NCBI RefSeq assembly: GCF_002313155.2
Contig: NZ_NWFK02000001.1
Span: 1-64,000, forward strand
DNA length: 64,000 nt
Direction: 5' to 3'
From: Psychrobacter sp. FDAARGOS_221
GTDB taxonomy: Bacteria > Pseudomonadota > Gammaproteobacteria > Pseudomonadales > Moraxellaceae
Both the position numbers and the translations under genes were made by a program. The stretch's first letter is position 1. Each line of letters opens with the position of its first letter. The notes under the pieces were generated by a model. That model made no database searches. It saw only the letters and a list, made by a program, of their open reading frames with translations, and was not told the origin of the DNA. Shown piece after piece: positions 58,617 to 64,000 of this stretch.

Positions 58617-58663
58617 TTCTCATTTTGACTGGTTGCGATTCTCATTTTTAGCGACCGGCTACA
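58617..58663 (+). other. Prophage right terminus with paired transposase-site-like repeats
   Basis: TTCTCATTTT occurs at 58617-58626 and 58639-58648, exactly 22 bases apart, the size of adjacent MuA binding sites R1 and R2. The prophage then ends ...CGACCGGCTACA at 58663, giving the CA terminus of Mu-type elements. From 58664 the minus-strand frame reads the host protein (PIETVYGFIP); before it the reading is phage noise. Confidence 0.72.
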
Positions 58664-58942
58664 TGGGATGAAACCGTATACGGTCTCAATCGGGAAAATA
58701 AATTGTTTGTCACTGTAGTTGTTTTTACACAGCTGTAAGTATTGCAATAGCTCACGACGGAACTGGCGATAAATACCTTGATGACGATGAGAGCGTAAGT
58801 GGTGCTGTGTCGCGCGGCCACCATCAACAGTCGCATTCTCTGGTCGCATTAGCTTGATTACTTTATTATCATCCTCTGGATGGGCATAGACCAGCTTTTG
58901 TGTGCCTTTACCAAGTAATTCAAGTTCTTCTACTGCAATCAT
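58664..58942 (-). pseudogene. YrbL-like protein, truncated by the prophage
   Basis: N-terminal 93 codons of a YrbL-family (PhoP-network, kinase-like fold) protein: LELLGKGTQKLVYAHPEDDN, KVIKLMRPEN and GIYRQFRRELLQYLQL, then FIFPIETVYGFIP, where the family would continue with TDxGxG. At that point the prophage begins, adding about 20 junk codons. GAGATCAAC precedes the ATG. The rest of the gene should be at the other end of the prophage but is not in this window. In LPS/capsule loci such genes are sometimes heptose- or Kdo-kinase-like, so a role in glycan modification is possible. Confidence 0.75.
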
Positions 58943-59019
58943 GTTGATCTCGCTTTATATGCTATGTTGGTTCAAATAAAATAAATCTGACTTTAAACAA
59001 TGGTCTATAAAAACAGCGT

Positions 59020-59799
59020 CTATCGAAAAGGTATTGATTTGGCAAATAGGGCGTCTTTGGTTTGATCTACCAATCTATTGGCTTCACGGCGTATTTTAGC
59101 CAACCCTTTTTTCTTTTCTGAGCGCATACGTTTACGACGGTCCTCTTCTAAAGTACTGGGTAACACCAATGCTTCTGCAGATTTATTTAGAATAATATCT
59201 TGGATACAAAGTGCTGGTACCATTTGATATACCGGCATGACGTTTTCGTTAATTAAATCTCTAAACACAGTTTCATCAATCGGAAGCATGATGTGCTGTA
59301 GCGTATAATTCAGCACCTTTTGAGCGCCCTGTCTTGAAAGAGTATAAGCACCAGCACCTAAGTGCTTGCCTTTTAAAGGGATTAATTGACGCTGTTTTTC
59401 GATAGATGTTTGTTTTTTGGTGTTTAACAGTACTTTGTTATCTACTGTTTCAATCTTAATGATATCCCAACTCGGCTTAATCCAGTCAGAGTTGTTTAGA
59501 AAAAAAGCAGCATCTTGCCCTAAATATACATCGTCCTCAAAAACTGTGAAGTGAGATACGCCTTCATCAAGTGCTTTTTTCCATACCGCCACATGACTCA
59601 TCATGCAAGCCAATTCAACCGGTGTTAAATGATCAGGCTCAAGCTCAAAGGGTAGGGCTTTGTCAGTAATATACTGCTTAGCCGTCTCAGGCGTTAGTGC
59701 ATCAAAAAACTCAAAATCGACTTGCTGCTTGCCAAATTCTTTTTTGATATGTTGACGGCGCTCTGTTGCCGACTTTAGACTAATGACATAATTTTTCAT
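59020..59799 (-). CDS. GT25-family glycosyltransferase (LPS/LOS type)
   Basis: 259 residues. NYVISLKSATERRQHIKKEF is the GT25 start; ELACMMSHVAVWKKALDEGV and FTVFEDDVYLG hold the conserved SH..W and acidic metal site; GAGAYTLSRQGAQKVL follows. Similar to galactosyl-/glucosyltransferases that extend lipooligosaccharide in Neisseria and Haemophilus. The C-terminus is basic. Likely in one operon with the next gene (20 bases between them). Confidence 0.87.
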   Translation of the reverse strand: MKNYVISLKSATERRQHIKKEFGKQQVDFEFFDALTPETAKQYITDKALPFELEPDHLTPVELACMMSHVAVWKKALDEGVSHFTVFEDDVYLGQDAAFFLNNSDWIKPSWDIIKIETVDNKVLLNTKKQTSIEKQRQLIPLKGKHLGAGAYTLSRQGAQKVLNYTLQHIMLPIDETVFRDLINENVMPVYQMVPALCIQDIILNKSAEALVLPSTLEEDRRKRMRSEKKKGLAKIRREANRLVDQTKDALFAKSIPFR

Positions 59800-59819
59800 A
59801 ACAAAGTGACCTATGGCAG

Positions 59820-60596
59820 TTATTTCGATTTCGCTTTAGCGGTCGCTAAATGTTTCATAGCTGCAGATTTATTTTTTAACATGCGCATTTGCTTCTTAAG
59901 GTTATAGCTGGCGTCTCTTTTTTCTCTATCTTTACGCTCAATATTTTGTTCAGTCACTGAGCCTAAGATATCGCTATCAATGCCTAAAGGTCTGACCGGA
60001 GCTGGCCAAATACCCAAACCTTTACCATTTGCACTTAGCCAATTTTGGAAAAAGATATCAACTGGCATGGAGATAGGTTTGCCTTTGGCAACGAATTCAG
60101 CAGCACCTTGACGTGACCAAATCAGTCCAAGACCGCGAATTGGAAAATAAAAGGCATGCCATAAGCTATGACCCTCTAGTGTCGTGATGTCATGCGCTAG
60201 CTTTTTCTTCTTTGAAGCCAGATTCACCAAATACCAGTCTAGTTCAGGATGCTCATGTAAATAGGCTAAAGTCGCATCGATAATCCTCTTAAACTCAGAT
60301 GTGATTTTCAAGTCATCTTCAAGCACAACCAAATAATCAGCATCAGTCTGCAAGAATTTCTCGGCACATTGGTAATGGCTTAAATAACAGCCAATTTCAG
60401 AGTTTAGTAAACGTCGACCCAGCTGTTTTCTAGTTTTAGTATCATCATAGTCCTCAAACTCTGATAGCTGTTTGCCGCGTCCATCATAAGCCGAGACACG
60501 CTCAAAAGGCCAGTTCACAGCGTTTAGCTGTTCTGTTGCTTGCTTTAAACGTTCTTCGCTACTGTCTAGATTAATTAAATAAGTGACTGTTTTCAT
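59820..60596 (-). CDS. Second GT25-family glycosyltransferase
   Basis: 258 residues. TYLINLDSSEERLKQATEQL, SEIGCYLSHYQCAEKFLQTD and LVVLEDDLKITSEFKRIID are the GT25 landmarks, with GLGLIWSRQGAAEFVAKGKP and a very basic C-terminus. Only moderately similar to the neighbouring GT25, so probably a different linkage. Transcribed before it. Confidence 0.87.
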   Translation of the reverse strand: MKTVTYLINLDSSEERLKQATEQLNAVNWPFERVSAYDGRGKQLSEFEDYDDTKTRKQLGRRLLNSEIGCYLSHYQCAEKFLQTDADYLVVLEDDLKITSEFKRIIDATLAYLHEHPELDWYLVNLASKKKKLAHDITTLEGHSLWHAFYFPIRGLGLIWSRQGAAEFVAKGKPISMPVDIFFQNWLSANGKGLGIWPAPVRPLGIDSDILGSVTEQNIERKDREKRDASYNLKKQMRMLKNKSAAMKHLATAKAKSK

Positions 60597-60715
60597 ATGA
60601 TGGTCTTAACCGATTAGAGATGATAAATAACACATTAAACCGCAACATATTGTCAGCTCTTAGCTTGAATATAGGGCGGTAAATATAAAGACATATCCTT
60701 AATATGAGGATGGTG

Positions 60716-61714
60716 TTACGAGTTTGCAAGCAATGCCGATGGAAGGTGCGACTCAAGCTTTTTATTCATGGCCTCGCTGACTTGATCAAACAAGCTTGGA
60801 TCAAGTTGATCCATACTCTGAATACAACCATATTTAATGGATGGGTCAGACAAATCTTGCAAAAACTGGGGAACACTACTGTCATTTTTTAGATAGTTCA
60901 AATTAAGATTAGGCAGCAAAGTGGCTTGATTTTGCTTAATTTTAATATGGTTCATTAATGACACTGGGTCAAATTGATTGATGTCACGAAATTTGTGCTT
61001 GATCTGGTTTTTAAGTAGTTTTGGATTATCGAGTAAATATGACTTAATGGTTTGCTTGTCATTGATATGAGGGTAGTGGTGAATTTCAAAAAACTTATTA
61101 CCTGCGTAGACCTGCTCGGCACCCAGCATTTGTGCAGTGGTGTATTTGGGTTGTAAGGTCTTATTAAATACGTCGTGTAAAAAGGTGCGATATTTTAACT
61201 TAGTCTTTAATATGGTCTTTTTACGCCAATGACCACGAATAATAATATTACCGTTGCTGTCAATGAAGTCACTCACTTGAGCGGGCGAGTTAAAGAAAAA
61301 GTCATCATCAAGACTGATGAAGTAGTCAGTTAAGCCAGGAATATTCCATAGCATGGTTTCAATAGACAAGCTGTTAAAGGTCGGCAGATACTGCTCATAA
61401 CCATCAAATATTTGTTTGTGATCAATGATTTGAATTTTGTCTTTGTCACAAATGCCTTCTGTCACAAAGTCATCAATAAACTTAGGTTTTTGGCCATCAG
61501 TGACGATATAGATATGACGACAAAACGGGACGTACTTTAAAATAGAGGCCACGTTGTAGTATATTTCATTGACGCTATTAAATCGGGTCGGACTAATGGC
61601 ATTCGATGGAATATCATCTTGCTGCAGATAAGGCGCTCGTTTTTTATTTAAAACGGGATCATCACCATCTACCCAGGTGAGTACTAGGTCAAATTTTTGA
61701 TCGCTTTGAGACAT
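60716..61714 (-). CDS. Stealth-type capsular polysaccharide phosphotransferase
   Basis: 332 residues. FDLVLTWVDGDDPVLNKKRA is Stealth region 1; NEIYYNVASILKYVPFCRHI, YIVTDGQKPKF and TDYFISLDDDFFFN are region 2 with the acidic catalytic motif; HHYPHINDKQTIKSYLLDNP and KHKFRDINQFDPVSLMNH are regions 3-4. Stealth enzymes transfer hexose-1-phosphate in capsule or exopolysaccharide synthesis. It suggests a phosphodiester-linked surface glycan. Confidence 0.87.
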   Translation of the reverse strand: MSQSDQKFDLVLTWVDGDDPVLNKKRAPYLQQDDIPSNAISPTRFNSVNEIYYNVASILKYVPFCRHIYIVTDGQKPKFIDDFVTEGICDKDKIQIIDHKQIFDGYEQYLPTFNSLSIETMLWNIPGLTDYFISLDDDFFFNSPAQVSDFIDSNGNIIIRGHWRKKTILKTKLKYRTFLHDVFNKTLQPKYTTAQMLGAEQVYAGNKFFEIHHYPHINDKQTIKSYLLDNPKLLKNQIKHKFRDINQFDPVSLMNHIKIKQNQATLLPNLNLNYLKNDSSVPQFLQDLSDPSIKYGCIQSMDQLDPSLFDQVSEAMNKKLESHLPSALLANS

Positions 61715-61850
61715 GATTTCTCCGTTTTATAGGGTTGTGCTTGTTTACAAGATATTTATAGGGTGTATTGTTATAACGTTTTTAGCTAATTGCAGTTTTT
61801 AAAACAATGGACTTCATAACGGCATTGTTTAAAATAAGGGTTGTTTTAGA

Positions 61851-62657
61851 CTACTGCCAATAATCTTTCAGCCAAGGGCTAGGCTTCACATGGCGATACC
61901 ATTTACCGCCGCCACCTTTGATTGCATCAGGTGGATTAATTTCACCATGGAAGATGACGATTTTAGCGCCTTCTGGTAAACGCGGTGCCTTCACAAAGTT
62001 TAACGGACTAGGTGCCATGCACTGGTATTTGAAGCTGACACACCAAGTCTTATCCCAATATTCTAAGTGATGATGTTTACGCAAGTAATTAGATAAGTAG
62101 GCCTGTTCATGACGCACTTCATTACGTATGGTAGAGAAGTTAGTTTCAAAGTTGCTTAATAAATTCGGATAAGTATTCTGTCCTACTTTAAAGCGATATA
62201 CAGAACTGTTACCAATCATACGCCAGGGCTTCTTCCAATCACGAATAATCACCACGCTGTCATCATGCTTGGCTTTGTATTCGAAGAAAGCATCGATATT
62301 ATCAACAATCACAATATCAATGTCTAAAAACAAAGCTGTGCCTTTTAGATCATACAGCTCAGGCTTAAAGGTAGTTAGTTTTTTCCAGCCACGTTCAGGC
62401 AAACCTGAAGGCAAATTTAACTCAGGGATAGGGTAGCAGGTTACATTGCTATTAATGCCAGTTGAGTCGTCAGTTAAGCAAACCATTTCAAAGTCTAAGG
62501 TTAGGTTACGCTTAACCATGTTGTACAAGCGGTTGACGTATTCAGGGCCATATTTGGTACCCCATTTCATGCAAATGATATAACGCTTATCATCGCTATC
62601 ATTTAAGTGATGATTAGATTGACTATCAGGCTGAACGCTGGTCTGGGTATTACTCAT
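61851..62657 (-). CDS. Glycosyltransferase with DxD motif
   Basis: 268 residues from the ATG at 62657 (a TTG five codons upstream is less likely). A polar tail, then YIICMKWGTKYGPEYVNRLY, VCLTDDSTGINSNVTCYPIP, LKGTALFLDIDIVIVDNID (DxD metal site) and RHEQAYLSNYLRKHHHLEYW (read as one helical segment); ends KWYRHVKPSPWLKDYWQ. GT-A type with general resemblance to GT8-like enzymes; acceptor unknown. Furthest upstream of the four glycan genes. Confidence 0.75.
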   Translation of the reverse strand: MSNTQTSVQPDSQSNHHLNDSDDKRYIICMKWGTKYGPEYVNRLYNMVKRNLTLDFEMVCLTDDSTGINSNVTCYPIPELNLPSGLPERGWKKLTTFKPELYDLKGTALFLDIDIVIVDNIDAFFEYKAKHDDSVVIIRDWKKPWRMIGNSSVYRFKVGQNTYPNLLSNFETNFSTIRNEVRHEQAYLSNYLRKHHHLEYWDKTWCVSFKYQCMAPSPLNFVKAPRLPEGAKIVIFHGEINPPDAIKGGGGKWYRHVKPSPWLKDYWQ

Positions 62658-62768
62658 GGAAGACTCGTGCAAATAAGTGATTTATTTAAATAGATTTTAG
62701 CAGATTATGCAGCTATTTGGCTGTTGTATTTTAATCGCACTGTTTTTCAGTTACTTAATAATTGTAAA

Positions 62769-62784
62769 TATAGTCAGCGAACTA
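62769..62784 (+). repeat. Solo end of the MITE-like repeat
   Basis: TATAGTCAGCGAACTA equals the end of the element at 12730-12745. The other end is missing; the sequence runs directly into a terminator. Confidence 0.5.
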
Positions 62785-62825
62785 AAAAAAAGTGCCCCCA
62801 CTTATGATAAGCAGGGACACTTTTT
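62784..62825 (-). terminator. Terminator after aspS
   Basis: AAAAAAGTGCCCC pairs with GGGACACTTTTT around a 16-base loop; A and T runs on both sides. It lies about 108 bases beyond the aspS stop. Confidence 0.75.
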
Positions 62826-62932
62826 AGTCTTATGGTATAAAACTTTGAATTTTGTAAAACTTAGGGCTATTACCAATGACTACTCTTTGTAGACTGATAC
62901 AACACTAGGTAATACATACAGCAAAGTTGTTA

Positions 62933-64000
62933 TTATTCGTCAGCCTTTGGCTTTTCACGTAAACGAATACCTAGCTCACGTAACTGACGGTTGTCAACTT
63001 CTGCAGGCGCTTGAGTCAATGGATCTTCTGCTGTCTTAGTTTTCGGGAAGGCAATCACGTCACGGATTGAGCCAGCACCAACCATTAACATGATTAGACG
63101 ATCTAGACCGAAGGCTAAACCACCGTGAGGAGGCGCACCATATTTAAGCGCGTCTAGTAAGAAGCTAAACTTCTCATCGGCTTCTTCTTTAGAGATACCT
63201 AGGGCATCGAATACTGCACGCTGCATCTCAACCGTGTTGATACGTAAACTACCGCCGCCAACTTCAGTACCGTTTAATACCATGTCGTAGGCAATAGATA
63301 ATGCCGTTTCTGGGCTATTTTTAAGCTCTTCAACAGAGCCTTTTGGCATGGTGAATGGGTGGTGCATTGCTGTCCACTGGCCATCATCTGTTTCTTCAAA
63401 CATTGGGAAGTCAACAATCCATAATGGTGCCCACTCACAGGTCTCCATATTCATATCAAGACCGATTTTGACACGTAGTGCACCCATCGCATCGTTCACA
63501 ACCTTGGCTTTATCAGCACCAAAGAAGATGATGTCGCCATTTTCAGCGCCAGTACGCTCAACCAAGCTCACCAGAACCTCATCGCTCATATTTTTGATGA
63601 TAGGTGACTGTAGGCCTGACTCTTTGTCAACACCATTATTGATGTTGCTAACGTCATTTACTTTGATGTATGCCAAGCCGCGAGCACCATAGATGCCAAC
63701 ATACTTAGTATATTCATCAATTTGCTTACGCGTTAATGAACCACCGTTTGGAATACGTAGCGCAGCAACACGGCCTTTAGGATCGTTAGCTGGACCTGCA
63801 AACACTTTGAACTCAACGTCTTGCATCAAGTCAGCCACGTCGACTAATTTTAATGGAATACGTAAGTCAGGCTTGTCTGAAGCATAGTCACGCATAGCGT
63901 CAGCATAAGTCATGCGTGGGAACTTGCCTAGGTCAACATCAAGCATCTTTTTGAATAAGTCTTGGATTAGACCTTCGTTGATGTTCATGATGTCTTCTTC
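62933..64000 (-). CDS. aspS: Aspartyl-tRNA synthetase, C-terminal part (runs off the window)
   Basis: Class II synthetase charging Asp tRNA. About 355 codons are visible, open to the window edge. The bacterial GAD insert ([40 protein letters not shown]) is followed by [45 protein letters not shown] (read in two parts) and motif 3, [16 protein letters not shown]. The C-terminus is basic-acidic (REKPKADE). Conserved housekeeping border of the polysaccharide locus. Confidence 0.95.
   Translation of the reverse strand, partial: EEDIMNINEGLIQDLFKKMLDVDLGKFPRMTYADAMRDYASDKPDLRIPLKLVDVADLMQDVEFKVFAGPANDPKGRVAALRIPNGGSLTRKQIDEYTKYVGIYGARGLAYIKVNDVSNINNGVDKESGLQSPIIKNMSDEVLVSLVERTGAENGDIIFFGADKAKVVNDAMGALRVKIGLDMNMETCEWAPLWIVDFPMFEETDDGQWTAMHHPFTMPKGSVEELKNSPETALSIAYDMVLNGTEVGGGSLRINTVEMQRAVFDALGISKEEADEKFSFLLDALKYGAPPHGGLAFGLDRLIMLMVGAGSIRDVIAFPKTKTAEDPLTQAPAEVDNRQLRELGIRLREKPKADE

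Larger units (their letters stand above)
34455..58663 (+). mobile_element. Late half of a Mu-like transposable siphophage prophage
   Basis: About 24 kb of co-directional late genes: Mu-type head module (portal end, MuF, protease/scaffold, gpT, gp35-, gp36-, gpG- and gp37-like) followed by a lambda-type tail (tube, G/GT, tape measure, M, L, K, I, J). This is the hybrid layout of transposable siphophages such as Pseudomonas B3 and D3112. The right end at 58663 ends in CA, next to two 22-bp-spaced repeats like transposase sites. No repressor, transposase, lysis or terminase gene is in the window; the left part stops at the IS. Defective as assembled. Confidence 0.85.

Noticed and set aside
62707..62892. 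61-residue plus-strand ORF with a hydrophobic start
   Set aside because: It runs through the solo MITE end and the aspS terminator; no ribosome-binding site.

Overview
The window looks like a chromosomal segment of a gammaproteobacterium of the Moraxellaceae, most likely Psychrobacter. This rests on gene content and protein character (lipase with lipase-specific foldase, creBC, tusDCBE, an rml/fdt sugar cluster, moderate to low GC), not on a database search.

Bases 1-13220 are a giant near-perfect palindrome: TauE/SafE, creB, creC, a hypothetical gene, grxD, ispF and mnmA run left to right to about 6646, then return in reverse from 6687 to 13220 around a 40-base loop. The two arms carry different single-base indels, so genes broken in one arm are often whole in the other. 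This points to a fold-back sequencing or assembly product at a contig end. Frameshifts continue in the unique sequence up to about 15.9 kb (tauE, glpQ-like, esterase). From 16.3 kb onward the genes are intact.

16.3-30.3 kb is ordinary chromosome: lipase plus foldase, a small membrane protein, ppa, an entericidin-like peptide, trmL, the tus sulfur relay for tRNA 2-thiolation (mnmA, its final enzyme, lies in the palindrome), a GT4 glycosyltransferase with a PAP2 phosphatase, glnE and ilvE. From 30.5 kb a nucleotide-sugar operon begins (rfbB, rfbA, fdtA and a truncated fdtC) but it stops abruptly at an IS3-family element at 33.2-34.45 kb.

Directly after the IS comes the late half of a transposable siphophage (34.45-58.66 kb): a Mu-type head (portal remnant, MuF, protease/scaffold, gpT) joined to a lambda-type tail (tube, G/GT with a -1 frameshift site, tape measure, M, L, K, I, J). 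Early, transposition, lysis, terminase and most portal sequence is missing. The prophage's right end is recognisable at 58663, where it interrupts a yrbL-like gene. The left flank (fdtC) and right flank (yrbL-like) therefore do not match, which suggests IS-IS recombination or a misjoin through the IS.

Within the prophage, a 25-base conserved box plus a -10-like element at a fixed 18-base spacing occurs before the protease gene, before com and before the M-like tail gene, the same places where Mu has its C-dependent PI, Pmom and PP promoters. A cassette inserted in the tail operon (a membrane-anchored protein, com, and a D12-class DNA methyltransferase) has two layers of apparent RNA control: a leader able to pair with the com ribosome-binding site, and a hairpin burying the methyltransferase GTG start. 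A tRNA-like structure lies antisense between the MuF and protease genes. The host-specificity protein J contains a 915-bp unit repeated three times, apparently without change.

After the prophage, the reverse strand carries surface-glycan genes (two GT25 enzymes, a Stealth-type phosphotransferase and another glycosyltransferase) up to aspS, which runs off the window. The interval between ilvE and aspS reads as a variable surface-polysaccharide locus disrupted by prophage and IS.
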